Positions 1-8,207 of a stretch of DNA of 64,000 bases are shown piece by piece (the stretch's first letter is position 1; each line of letters begins with the position of its first letter). A program made the translations under genes and the position numbers. Where the stretch lies: the NCBI GenBank assembly GCA_900473415.1, contig UCLR01000009.1:62001-126000 (forward strand), written 5' to 3'. This DNA comes from Hyphomicrobiales bacterium. GTDB taxonomy: Bacteria > Pseudomonadota > Alphaproteobacteria > Rhizobiales > Beijerinckiaceae. The notes under the pieces are model-generated. The model searched no databases, was not told the origin of the DNA, and was given only the letters and a program-made list of their open reading frames with translations.

Positions 1-873
1 CAGGAGCAGAACCAGGATGTAGGGCCAGTAGAAAAAGACATGGAGCTTGGTTCCGACACTCAAGCAGACTCCTGCGCTGCCGAGCAGGAGGTCGAGCGGT
101 CTGCCGCCGCGGCTCCAGCGGTGCAGAAAGAGCAGTCCCGCGAGCAAGCTCGCCGCCGCCAGTATCTCGTCGTTCGTTGAAAGAGCCTGGATCAGCACGT
201 TGGGGGTCAAGGCGACCGCCCAGCCGGCCGCGACCGCCCAGCCGCGCACGGCTCCGAGGTCTCGGGCGAAGGCGTAGGTGATCAGTGGAATCGTGCACCA
301 TGCCAGCAGCGTTGGCAGATTGAACCATAAGGCGCCGAAACGGTAGAGCACCAAAGGTATATAGAGAGTGGTTCCGTTGGTCGGGTAGTAGATCACGCGC
401 GGGTCTGACCCATACGCAAAATGAGCAAATGATCCCTGCGTGAGATACCAGTATATGCGCGGGAATCGGTAGACGATCGTATCCGGATTGCTCGCGAGAT
501 GCGTGCCCGCGATCAGCAAATTGCAGGCCAGGACGATTGCGCCGCTGGCGAGAAGAATCGGTATCACGCGATTCTCGTATCGCATCGGGGCAAATTTGCT
601 CGGAAGCCCTTCGCCGAAACTTTCAGGGCTAGGTTGCAGCCACCTCAGCAGTGGGACTGCGCAGGCGGCGAGGCCCAGCGAGAGCGCAGCGAACGCCCAA
701 GGGTTTCCAAGCCACAGAAACAACGAAAGCAACTGGCTGGTGAGAACCAGATTGCTCCACAGCAGGATCATTCCTGCGGTGATCGATGTCGGCCAGGATA
801 GACGCAACGGGCGCACAGCGACAAACGTAACCGAGCACAAGGCCAGGACGTAAACTAAACCGACGATTCTCAA
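1..873 (-). CDS. Multi-pass membrane protein, GT-C glycosyltransferase-like (partial, runs off left edge)
   Basis: Reading the minus strand from a TTG at 873 gives an open frame of 291 codons with no stop before the window edge. The protein is strongly hydrophobic, with several membrane segments from the first residues on. A luminal-type stretch contains NPDTIVYRFPRIYWYLTQG and then YYPTNGTTLYIPLVLYRFG, a pattern seen in GT-C (ArnT/PMT-like) glycosyltransferases that use lipid-linked sugars. No ATG lies near the beginning. TTG at 873 is preceded by a weak GGGTGA, so the start is uncertain. The gene begins 36 bases after the stop of the upstream GT2 gene on the same strand, so the two probably share a transcript. 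The GT-C role is inferred from membrane topology and the locus; the catalytic motifs are not firmly identified. Confidence 0.65.
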   Translation of the reverse strand, partial: MRIVGLVYVLALCSVTFVAVRPLRLSWPTSITAGMILLWSNLVLTSQLLSLFLWLGNPWAFAALSLGLAACAVPLLRWLQPSPESFGEGLPSKFAPMRYENRVIPILLASGAIVLACNLLIAGTHLASNPDTIVYRFPRIYWYLTQGSFAHFAYGSDPRVIYYPTNGTTLYIPLVLYRFGALWFNLPTLLAWCTIPLITYAFARDLGAVRGWAVAAGWAVALTPNVLIQALSTNDEILAAASLLAGLLFLHRWSRGGRPLDLLLGSAGVCLSVGTKLHVFFYWPYILVLLL

Positions 874-908
874 CGCACAGTCACCCGCGTGTGGAAGGGA
901 TGTCGAGC

Positions 909-2261
909 TTACGCATCGACGGGCCGTTTCCAATGCACGCCATCGGCGTACTCGGCAAGGAGACGCTTGGCTTCTGGAACGAAGGGCGTTTCGCCGAATG
1001 TTGTTTTCTGCAATTCGTGGATTCGACTCGCGGCGAGATAGTCCGGGACATGGAAGATTGTCGCGCCGGCCGCTGCCATCCGCACCCACAGATCGTAGTC
1101 GAGGACATAGTAGAGGTCGAGCCGGAGCGCTCCACCACTGCGGAGCCAGATGTCCCGCGTGAAGAAGACCTCGGGTTGGAAGAAAAAGCAGCCCATCAGC
1201 CAGCGCCCCTCGAAATCGAGAAGCTCGTGCAGGGGCAGAGGGACTGCCTTGCCGAGAGGCAGATGCGTGTGATGAGACACCACGACGTCTGTTCCGTTCG
1301 CCGCGACCTGCCGGCAGCCGCCGACGACCATGTCGACCTTTTGCCGCCGGAAGGCCTGGGCCACGCGAAACAGAGCGCCCGGCAGGAGCAGGTCGTCGCT
1401 GTTCAACCAGCTTACGATCTCGCCGGTTGCCCTGTCGAAGCCCTTGTTCAGGCCGTCCGACTGACCCCGGTCCTTTTCGATGACCAGCACATCGAACTTG
1501 CCACGATAGCGCTCGAGAATCTCGACGCTTCCGTCCGTCGACCCGCCATCGATCATGATCAGTTCGAGATTGGGATAGCCCTGATCGAGAATCGAGCGAA
1601 TGCCTTCCTCAAGATATGCCGCCTGATTGAAGCTCACCATCACCATCGAGATCTTCGGCCAGCCACCGTCGGGAGCAACTGATCGAGACGGATCGAGGTC
1701 CTGCCAAGCCGGCGCTACGGTCTCGAAATAGGCCAGCTTTCTATCCACCCAGCTCGGCGCGCCGAGTTCTGCAGGCAGACCAGCCTCGTCGTCGGCAAGC
1801 GTCAGAAGGAGATGCTGGTCCGGTCGAATGCGGCCGCGCAGGATCTCTAAAGACGCCTTGTCCGCGACCCAGGTCGCAACGGACTGACGCAGGCGCGGCT
1901 CATCGACTGCGAGCCAACCGGCGAGGCTGGCCGGGTCCGGCTTTGCGAGCGGAGCATTGTCGTCGGGCCGGCCATTGCCGGGCGCCAGAACAAGCGTGTC
2001 AGTCGTTTCGGCCCCGAGACGGACCAGCAGATCCTTGGCCAGATCCGGCGCAGACGCGACCACGACTGGCCTTTCGATTGTGCGGCCTGAGGTTGTGACA
2101 GCGATTTTCGACCTCGGAGCGATGGTCGCTAGGGACCGTTCGATGCGTTGCCGGCGGACGGCGACAACGAGCGAGGCGACTGCATCGAACAGGCCAAGCC
2201 TCTTCAAAACCGAACGGGCCACCGCCTTGAGGGCCGGCCCGCCTCCGGTTGGATCGCTCAT
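909..2261 (-). CDS. Family 2 glycosyltransferase with long N-terminal extension
   Basis: The protein has 450 residues from the ATG at 2261, which has a GGAG ribosome site about eight bases upstream; an in-frame start at 2327 lacks this. The first 200 or so residues match no family I recognise. A GT-A fold GT2 domain then begins near residue 205: ISMVMVSFNQAAYLEEGI, the nucleotide-binding IDGGSTDGS, and SWLNSDD, which carries the metal-binding Asp residues. A segment after this, EKDRGQSDGLNKG, is typical of WcaA-like enzymes. It should transfer a sugar from a nucleotide donor to the growing polysaccharide on the cytoplasmic face. It is the first gene of a minus-strand pair with the partial membrane protein at 1–873. 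Donor and acceptor cannot be told from sequence. Confidence 0.85.
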   Translation of the reverse strand: MSDPTGGGPALKAVARSVLKRLGLFDAVASLVVAVRRQRIERSLATIAPRSKIAVTTSGRTIERPVVVASAPDLAKDLLVRLGAETTDTLVLAPGNGRPDDNAPLAKPDPASLAGWLAVDEPRLRQSVATWVADKASLEILRGRIRPDQHLLLTLADDEAGLPAELGAPSWVDRKLAYFETVAPAWQDLDPSRSVAPDGGWPKISMVMVSFNQAAYLEEGIRSILDQGYPNLELIMIDGGSTDGSVEILERYRGKFDVLVIEKDRGQSDGLNKGFDRATGEIVSWLNSDDLLLPGALFRVAQAFRRQKVDMVVGGCRQVAANGTDVVVSHHTHLPLGKAVPLPLHELLDFEGRWLMGCFFFQPEVFFTRDIWLRSGGALRLDLYYVLDYDLWVRMAAAGATIFHVPDYLAASRIHELQKTTFGETPFVPEAKRLLAEYADGVHWKRPVDA

Positions 2262-2606
2262 TACCTGAAACTCCGTTAGCACTTCGCGATAAGCCGAGCC
2301 TCTTGACGGCCCGGTGCGGAAAAACAAACCCGCGGCGCCGCGACCTCAGAGTTAAGGCAGGTCCGGTCGCCGGCTGCGCCAAAACACGACTTATCGCAGG
2401 ACGGTCGTGAACTCCACCGCCGCTTCGCCAAATTTGCATCAGGCGCGGCAGATCAACGGCGGGTCATTCCGAATGCGAATCGCCATTGGGAGACAAGTCA
2501 CAAACGACCTTGGGCTTTCGCGATACGCAGCTGCCGTCATGGTGGACACTGCGCCCCAGCCTGGGATAGCAGTAGCTCCTGCGTGGCCGTGCAGGTCCGC
2601 TCCTAG
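2262..2606. other. Divergent intergenic region, no gene seen
   Basis: These 345 bases separate the minus-strand GT2 gene from the plus-strand epimerase gene, so promoters for both must lie here. I found no convincing protein; short open frames on both strands lack ribosome sites and family features. No strong terminator or operator palindrome was recognised. Confidence 0.5.
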
Positions 2607-2633
2607 GTGAGTTTCGAAGAGCACCTCCGCTTC

Positions 2634-3584
2634 ATGGCGACAGCACTGATTCTTGGCGCCAACGGTCAGGACGGATCCTATTTGGCGGACTTGCTCGTCA
2701 AGCGGGGACACCGGGTCATTGGAATCGGAAGACATTCGCGCTCGGCGTATGACCGGCCTTCCGAGCTGTTCCGATATGTCTCACTCGATCTCAGGGATAA
2801 CGATGCGCTTGGTCGCGTCCTCGATGAAGAGAGACCGGATCTCGCCTTCCACTTTGCAGCCGTTCACGGAGCGATCGGCGCCGGATTCAGCTATGAGGCG
2901 ATCTGGCATGAGGTCATGCAGGTCAACGTCCTCGCACTGCATCGCGTGCTCGAGCATGCGCGGACGCGGAACCCCGGCATGCGTGTGGTGTACGCAGGCT
3001 CCGCCAAGGTCTTCCCGCTCCCGTGGCGCGGGCGTCTCGACGTTCACAGCCCGATGCAGCCGACCTGTTTGTACGGCATCAGCAAGCTCACGGCTCGGGA
3101 CCTGATGCGGCACTACAAGGATGAGCACGGAATCGATTCGACGAATGTGATCCTGTTCAATCACGATTCGCCGCGCCGTCCGCCCCAGTACTTCCTGCCA
3201 CGAGTCGCTGCGGCCCTCGTCGCGGCTCGCCGCGGCGCGACAGAGCCGACCGTCCTCAATTCGCTCGACTTTAACCTCGACTGGAGCGCCGCCGACGAGA
3301 TCATGGACATGATCATCGATATCGCGCTCGGGCCTCCGATCGCAGAAATCCTTGTCGCCTCAGGTCGGACCGAGAATGCGCGGGATCTCGTCTCGCGCAT
3401 CTTCAACGCGAACGGCTTCGACCCGACCGCTCATGTCAGATCGAATGCCCCACCGCAGGACGCAGGCGCCCATTTCGAGGTCGACATCGAGCCACTGGTT
3501 AGCTGGACCGGAAGATCTCCGAGAAAGACGGCCGACGCCATTGTCATGGAGATCGCAGCCGACATGGAACGCGCCCAGCGATAA
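2634..3584 (+). CDS. NAD(P)-dependent sugar epimerase/dehydratase, GDP-mannose 4,6-dehydratase-like
   Basis: This is an extended short-chain dehydrogenase of 316 residues. The N-terminal Rossmann signature ALILGANGQDGSYLADLL resembles GDP-mannose 4,6-dehydratases (GITGQDGSYLAE in that family). The active-site pair is visible in YGISKL (YxxxK), with GSAKVF supplying the upstream Ser. The C-terminal part has FNLDWSAADEIMDM, a variant of the family's usual RDW segment. An in-frame GTG at 2607 would add nine residues, but the ATG at 2634 places the Rossmann motif where the family has it. It stands alone on the plus strand and converges on the DUF6165 gene. It probably makes or modifies a nucleotide sugar for this locus; the exact substrate is unknown. 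Confidence 0.8.
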   Translation: MATALILGANGQDGSYLADLLVKRGHRVIGIGRHSRSAYDRPSELFRYVSLDLRDNDALGRVLDEERPDLAFHFAAVHGAIGAGFSYEAIWHEVMQVNVLALHRVLEHARTRNPGMRVVYAGSAKVFPLPWRGRLDVHSPMQPTCLYGISKLTARDLMRHYKDEHGIDSTNVILFNHDSPRRPPQYFLPRVAAALVAARRGATEPTVLNSLDFNLDWSAADEIMDMIIDIALGPPIAEILVASGRTENARDLVSRIFNANGFDPTAHVRSNAPPQDAGAHFEVDIEPLVSWTGRSPRKTADAIVMEIAADMERAQR

Positions 3585-3718
3585 TGACTGGGCCGGCGAT
3601 GGCGTCATTCGGAGCTGGTCCCCGATAGCCGCGGGCTTCGGGTGTCGTTCGGGCCCGGCGCTCCGGAAGCATATGACAAGGAAGATCGGCAGTACCGCGA
3701 GATCGGCGGCATCCGAGC

Positions 3719-4105
3719 CTAGTAGCTGGCGTAGCTCTTTTCCTCGATGATGGCGCTATCCAACAGTTCGTTGATCTCGCGCTTGATCGCGGCGCGCTCG
3801 TCATTCGTCCGGTAGACGGAACGCGCGAGATTGATGAACGGCTCGGAGAACTCCTTGGCCCGCTCGAGGTCACGAATGTCGTCCTCGATTGTCCAGAGCC
3901 GCCCATTGATCTCCTTCAGCCGGCTTGTGAGTTCCTGTAGCGTCGGATTGTCGGGGAGTTCGGCCCGGCGAACGCGCGTCAGCAGTTCGTATTCCAGGCG
4001 AATATTAGCTTGCTTGCGGGGGTCCGAGATCCGCTCCAGCTTGATCTCGAGAATCGTGATCTTGTCGATAAGTTCGCCTGGAGCAATTTCCACCGCTATT
4101 GTCAT
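3719..4105 (-). CDS. DUF6165 family protein
   Basis: This is a small, charged, mostly helical protein of 128 residues with the sequence GELIDKITILEIKLERISDP near the start and ERAAIKREINELLDSAIIEEKSY at the end. I recall these features in DUF6165 proteins, which often sit in LPS and glycosyltransferase loci; the function is unknown. The ATG at 4105 overlaps the stop of the upstream gene in an ATGA arrangement, so translation is probably coupled to the pseudo-FkbM gene. Longer in-frame extensions upstream are only the shadow of that gene. There is no signal peptide or membrane segment, so a cytoplasmic, perhaps scaffold-like, role is likely. Confidence 0.75.
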   Translation of the reverse strand: MTIAVEIAPGELIDKITILEIKLERISDPRKQANIRLEYELLTRVRRAELPDNPTLQELTSRLKEINGRLWTIEDDIRDLERAKEFSEPFINLARSVYRTNDERAAIKREINELLDSAIIEEKSYASY

Positions 4106-5019
4106 ATTGCCGTTCCTGCGAAAGGTGTCTGAAGCCCCGCGGCGCCGAAAGCGCCGGGCATGAGAAGCGCCGATTGGTAAGCCGTGGCGAGCTCGGCTGC
4201 CTCGGCGGAGCCGGCTCTCAGGTGCTCGATCGCGACATCGTACATGCCATAACAATGAGCGATAAGAGCGGCGGTCAGTACGCCGGCATCTCCCATGGAC
4301 CGGACATCCACGGGCGGCCGCATATAGAGGACAGTCATCGCCTCAAGCCTTGAGGTCGCGAGTGCGGTGCCTCCGCCTTCGGCATTGCTGCGTGCGGTGT
4401 CCAGAATATCGATAAGCTCGAATCCCGCGCTGCGGAGCAATGGATCGACCCTCTCGAAGGAGCCGGGTGCGGTATGATCGGCTGAGAAGGTGACGGCGGC
4501 CTCAACGAAGATGGCTCGTTCGAGCGCGCGCTTGCCTCCGCTCAAGACCCTTTCCGTGCACGCCGGTGCCGCAACGCAAAGGCCGGCGATCTCCCTGCCG
4601 TTGAGCATGCCGTCGAGATTCGCCGCTGCAGCGCCATCGGCCGGATCGATCTGGTCGATTGACGGAGGCGGGAGTTCCCCCCAATGCATCGGGTTCCGCC
4701 AATTGTCCGAGACGTCGGCGCCAATGACGACGACCTCGATGAGCGGCTTAGCGACGCCGGACAACGCGGCCGCCGGAAACGGAACGTTCCAGCGGGCGGG
4801 GCGCCCCGAACCTCCTGCAGTGGAGTTTATGACTTGGCTCAACCTGTCGATGTCGGCTTCCAACGCGGTGCATTCTCGCGCCAGAAGGTCCATGTGTTTG
4901 CGAAGGTGGGTCCGCTCTAGCTCGACAGACGACGAGGATCCGGGATTACCCTGATCCGGCGATGCCATGCCGAGGCGTCGGATCATTTGGGCAAAGGCCT
5001 GTTGTAGGGCCGATAACAT
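4102..5019 (-). CDS. FkbM-methyltransferase-related protein lacking the cofactor motifs, with N-terminal coiled coil
   Basis: The protein has 305 residues. A heptad-like coiled coil spans about 33–66. Residues 79–87 (VPFPAAALS) and the tail from 195 (LRSAGFELID) through AALIAHCYGMYDVA match the FkbM methyltransferase encoded at 14209–15219, which has VPFPASALP, LRSAGFELID and AALIAHMNYAMYDLA. The SAM-binding DVGAQ of that paralogue is VIGAD here, and its DFLKIDVQGGELDVLLGG is AGLCVAAPACTERVLSGG. The part between these motifs is about 65 residues shorter. It therefore looks like a duplicated enzyme that has lost catalysis but kept its ends. It is followed by the DUF6165 gene with a 4-base overlap. 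It could be a partner or regulator of the intact paralogue; this role is inference. Confidence 0.7.
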   Translation of the reverse strand: MLSALQQAFAQMIRRLGMASPDQGNPGSSSSVELERTHLRKHMDLLARECTALEADIDRLSQVINSTAGGSGRPARWNVPFPAAALSGVAKPLIEVVVIGADVSDNWRNPMHWGELPPPSIDQIDPADGAAAANLDGMLNGREIAGLCVAAPACTERVLSGGKRALERAIFVEAAVTFSADHTAPGSFERVDPLLRSAGFELIDILDTARSNAEGGGTALATSRLEAMTVLYMRPPVDVRSMGDAGVLTAALIAHCYGMYDVAIEHLRAGSAEAAELATAYQSALLMPGAFGAAGLQTPFAGTAI

Positions 5020-5147
5020 TCAAGAATCCTCAGCCGTGGTCACGACACCCACTCTCGTTCTTGCGGCGATCCCGCCTGAACAAGGCGACCTTCTATCGGG
5101 ATTAGGTCGTGTCGCGCAATTGTCGCGCTGGGACAACCGCATCGGGC

Positions 5148-5444
5148 CTATAGCCGGCCCTCCACCTCACCACCAGCCGAGGCGAAACGAGCCGCCTCCT
5201 GCTCCAGCGCGGAAACGCGCAAGGTCGAACTCTCATAAAGTCCTACAAGACGTTCGATCTCCAGGGCTTGGGCATCGACGATAGCCGTCAATCGTTGGAC
5301 TTGCTCTCGCTGAGCGGTTGCGACCTCGTTGGTGAGCTTGTCCAGGCCATGCAAGGCCTTGTCGTGTGCCTGCAGGATCAGTCGTATCTCGCCCAAGGAG
5401 ATATTCAGACGTTTCGTGATGAAATCGGCCAACACTTGCTTCAT
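5148..5444 (-). CDS. Small coiled-coil protein of unknown function
   Basis: The protein has 98 residues from the ATG at 5444, which has AGGA about nine bases upstream. It is almost entirely helical with regular hydrophobic spacing (for example AQREQVQRLTAIVDAQALEI), so a coiled coil is likely across roughly residues 25–85. There is no signal peptide, membrane segment or Cys cluster. I recognise no family. It lies between the Wzt-C-like gene and the pseudo-FkbM gene on the same strand, and all three face away from wzt/wzm, so they are probably one operon. In LPS loci, coiled coils often organise glycosyltransferases or set chain length; that role is only a suggestion here. Confidence 0.6.
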   Translation of the reverse strand: MKQVLADFITKRLNISLGEIRLILQAHDKALHGLDKLTNEVATAQREQVQRLTAIVDAQALEIERLVGLYESSTLRVSALEQEAARFASAGGEVEGRL

Positions 5445-5499
5445 AGTAGATATCCTGTCGGGCAAGTCGACGGCAGCTCAGCCAGCAGGTCAAGCGCCA

Positions 5500-6003
5500 T
5501 CAGGCACCCTGCTCGAACGCGAGCACACTGCTCGTGGCCTGGACGGGGAGCCATGCCAACCCGTCAAAGCGGTCGGACAATTCGCTGCGGCCGATCTCGA
5601 TCTCGGCAATCCGTTCGCGCGTATCATGATGCACGCCCGAGTCGCCGGAGGTGGCGGTATCATTGTCCGCTGCAAGCACGCTGAGGCTATACCGACCGGG
5701 GGCGAGCGCCATTTCAATATCGTAGACGACCGTGCAGCTTTCGCCCCTGAGGAGGTCGGCCAAGACCACGCCGTGATTGAGCGCGCCTTCCGAATACAGC
5801 AACTCGCCGCCGGGTGCGTAGATGGCATAGCCAAGATTTGGGCGGCGCACATCCTCGCGAGCTTCGGCCGTGATGACGATCGATAGGCGCTGTCCGCACA
5901 GGCAAGACAAAGTATCGACGCCGTCGCCATCACGCAGGCGGACCTCTGTCAAGACCAGGCCCTTCTGCCCATAGCCAGAAGTGCCCTCGATCAGGTTCAC
6001 CAT
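5500..6003 (-). CDS. Stand-alone Wzt C-terminal-like carbohydrate-binding domain protein
   Basis: This 167-residue protein has the beta-sandwich pattern of the Wzt C-terminal domain: a first strand GLVLTEVRLRDGDG, a central block NLGYAIYAPGGELLY, and a closing strand APGRYSLSVLA. The same order of elements occurs in the C-terminal third of the Wzt protein encoded at 6085–7419 (LSLLGAQLADSDG, FSLALFDRFGALVF, AVGQYTFSIGL). In ABC-exported O-antigens this domain binds the modified non-reducing end of the finished chain. Here it is a separate cytoplasmic protein on the opposite strand, starting 81 bases from wzt. It may bind the same or a second chain end; the binding specificity is unknown. Confidence 0.7.
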   Translation of the reverse strand: MVNLIEGTSGYGQKGLVLTEVRLRDGDGVDTLSCLCGQRLSIVITAEAREDVRRPNLGYAIYAPGGELLYSEGALNHGVVLADLLRGESCTVVYDIEMALAPGRYSLSVLAADNDTATSGDSGVHHDTRERIAEIEIGRSELSDRFDGLAWLPVQATSSVLAFEQGA

Positions 6004-6084
6004 CGGGCCGAAGTTCCTGTTGCTTGTCGTTCTTGCAGCACGGCTCTATAGACGCGGCGGTCGAAAATATCTACTGCCCCTCGT

Positions 6085-7419
6085 ATGCACCAATCCAATG
6101 CTAGCGAGCCGATGGCGAATTCGCACGAGACGGCCATCGGCGTCGCGGCGCTATCTAAGCGTTTTCGATTGTACAGGAATCCGATCGGGCGGATCGCCGA
6201 TCTGATCCGCCCCAGGGCTGGCCGCTTCGAAGAGATCTGGTCCCTGCGCGATGTCACATTCTCCGTGAGGCGCGGAGAATGCTTCGGAATCGTCGGTCAG
6301 AATGGCTCCGGGAAGAGCACGCTCCTGAAACTGGTCACCGGAACGCTGCTGCCTACCTCAGGGTCGATCCAGGTGAACGGCCGGGTGTTGGCCCTGCTCG
6401 AACTCGGCGGTGGCATCAACCCGGAGCTGACGGGCCGCCAGAATGTCATCATGAGCGCTGCGTTACTCGGATTTCCGGAAGGTTATGCTGAAGCAAAGAT
6501 GAGTGAAATTGAAGAATTCGCCGAGCTTGGTGAATTTTTTGATCGACCGATGGCTATATATTCGTCGGGAATGTATGTTAGGCTAGCTTTTTCCATTTAC
6601 CTTTTTATGGATCCTGAAGTATTTATTGTCGATGAGGCTCTGAGTGTTGGAGATGTATTCTTTCAGCAGAAATGCTATGAAGCTTTAAAAAAAATAATGA
6701 AAGCTGGCACAACAGTGCTGTTTGTATCTCACGATACCGGCGCCATCCAAAAATTATGCGATCGTGCACTGTTGCTGGACCATGGACGCATTGAGTTCAT
6801 TGGCCTGCCGGACGAAGTCGTCAACCGCTATCATACCAAGCTTGGCCGATTGACCCAGGAACGGCGCGAGCGCAACGACAACGTTGAGCCTCCGCCACCG
6901 AATGCCATGGCGGCGGGAGTCGTCGAGGGCAATCTTCTGCGACAAGCGCCTTTCGCTGCATCGGATGTCGGACTGTCGCTTCTGGGCGCTCAGCTCGCGG
7001 ATTCGGACGGCCATGCCACGACGGTGCAGGAAGTCGCCGGGACGATTTCCGTGCGCGCTCTGGTGGAGGCGACCAGGGACGTCGCAAATCCGAACTTTTC
7101 GCTGGCGCTCTTTGACAGGTTCGGTGCGTTGGTGTTTCGCACGTCGTTGGCTCGCCTGGGCGCCGCGCCACCGCCAATGACGGCTGGGCAACGCCTGCTC
7201 TCGAGCTTTGACCTGACCTGCCGGTTGGCTGTCGGTCAGTACACGTTCTCCATCGGCTTAGGTCAGACAGGCGGCCTGAGCGAAGAAGACTATCCACACT
7301 CGCCGATGATGGGACCGCTCTTCGTGACGTCCGACCGTTCGACCAGTCTGTTCTACGGCCAAGTCGGGCTCGCTACCAGCATTGCGTCTGCCTCGCCGCG
7401 CAGCGGAGATGTCCCATGA
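6085..7419 (+). CDS. wzt: ABC transporter ATP-binding protein Wzt with C-terminal substrate-recognition domain
   Basis: The protein has 444 residues. The ATPase domain shows Walker A GQNGSGKST (71–79), the signature YSSGMYVRLAFS (159–170), Walker B VFIVDEAL (179–186) and the switch His in VSHD (near 216). From about residue 290 a Wzt-C-like beta domain follows. It powers export of a completed undecaprenyl-linked polysaccharide through Wzm across the inner membrane, and the C-terminal domain should choose the chain end. The gene overlaps wzm by four bases. Bases 6481–6720 inside it are far more AT-rich than either flank, although the frame stays intact. A second in-frame ATG at 6112 could be the start; neither has a strong ribosome site. 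Confidence 0.92.
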   Translation: MHQSNASEPMANSHETAIGVAALSKRFRLYRNPIGRIADLIRPRAGRFEEIWSLRDVTFSVRRGECFGIVGQNGSGKSTLLKLVTGTLLPTSGSIQVNGRVLALLELGGGINPELTGRQNVIMSAALLGFPEGYAEAKMSEIEEFAELGEFFDRPMAIYSSGMYVRLAFSIYLFMDPEVFIVDEALSVGDVFFQQKCYEALKKIMKAGTTVLFVSHDTGAIQKLCDRALLLDHGRIEFIGLPDEVVNRYHTKLGRLTQERRERNDNVEPPPPNAMAAGVVEGNLLRQAPFAASDVGLSLLGAQLADSDGHATTVQEVAGTISVRALVEATRDVANPNFSLALFDRFGALVFRTSLARLGAAPPPMTAGQRLLSSFDLTCRLAVGQYTFSIGLGQTGGLSEEDYPHSPMMGPLFVTSDRSTSLFYGQVGLATSIASASPRSGDVP

Positions 7420-8186
7420 TTGGCGACATTTTCGGGCATCGGAGCTTTGTGTTCGCGAACGCGTGGCGCGAAACCCGCACGCGGTATGCCGGGACGGCGA
7501 TGGGTGCATTCTGGCACATCGTTCAGCCGCTCTTTCTCATCCTCCTGTTTTCCGTGCTGTTCACCGGTCTTTTTCCCTCGCGCCCGGGATCCAATGCGGC
7601 CCTGCACATTATGACCGGCATGCTGCCTTGGGTCGTGTTCGCTGACTGCTTGGTTCGCTGCACGACCTCCTTGACGGACAATGCCCACTACCTGCGCAAG
7701 CTGCCCTTGCCGGAGACGCTCTTCGTCGCACGCACGGCGGTCTCGGCCGGGCTGATGATGCTGTTGTCGCTTGCGCTGGCTGCCATGGCGGCGGTGGCGT
7801 TCGGCGCCAGGCCGAACTGGTCCTGGTTGACGGTGCCTATTGCCGGACTGCTGATGATCGGCTTTGCCTTCGGCCTTGGCCTTATCCTCGCTCCGATCCA
7901 CGTTCTTCTGCGCGACACCGGGCAGGCAATCGGTGTCTTCAGCCAGTTCTGGATGTGGCTGACGCCCGTGGTGCTGACGCCGGAAGTGATGCCTGGCGCC
8001 CTTCGGGCGGCGCAACCTTGGAACCCGGCCTTCTGGTTCGTTCAGGCGATACGCGAGCCCTTGGTCTCGGGGCAAGCTGCGCCGATTGTGACATGGATCA
8101 TCATGCTCTCGCTCGTCAGCGCCACGCTGTTGCTGGGAGATCGCCTGATCCGGCGGCTGCGCTCCGACATTCGCGACCTCCTCTAG
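7416..8186 (+). CDS. wzm: ABC transporter permease Wzm (polysaccharide export)
   Basis: The protein has 256 residues with about six membrane helices and the ABC-2 family layout. An N-terminal amphipathic segment (FVFANAWRETRTRYAG) is followed by AFWHIVQPLFLILLFSVLF, a central loop and a C-terminal region containing NPAFWFVQAIREPL. It forms the channel that moves the lipid-linked polysaccharide across the inner membrane, driven by Wzt. The ATG overlaps the wzt stop by four bases (ATGA), so the two subunits are translationally coupled. The order wzt–wzm is the reverse of the commoner wzm–wzt. A hairpin at 8208–8233 separates it from the convergent methyltransferase gene. Confidence 0.92.
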   Translation: MIGDIFGHRSFVFANAWRETRTRYAGTAMGAFWHIVQPLFLILLFSVLFTGLFPSRPGSNAALHIMTGMLPWVVFADCLVRCTTSLTDNAHYLRKLPLPETLFVARTAVSAGLMMLLSLALAAMAAVAFGARPNWSWLTVPIAGLLMIGFAFGLGLILAPIHVLLRDTGQAIGVFSQFWMWLTPVVLTPEVMPGALRAAQPWNPAFWFVQAIREPLVSGQAAPIVTWIIMLSLVSATLLLGDRLIRRLRSDIRDLL

Positions 8187-8207
8187 CGAAGGTCGACCGC
8201 ATATCCG

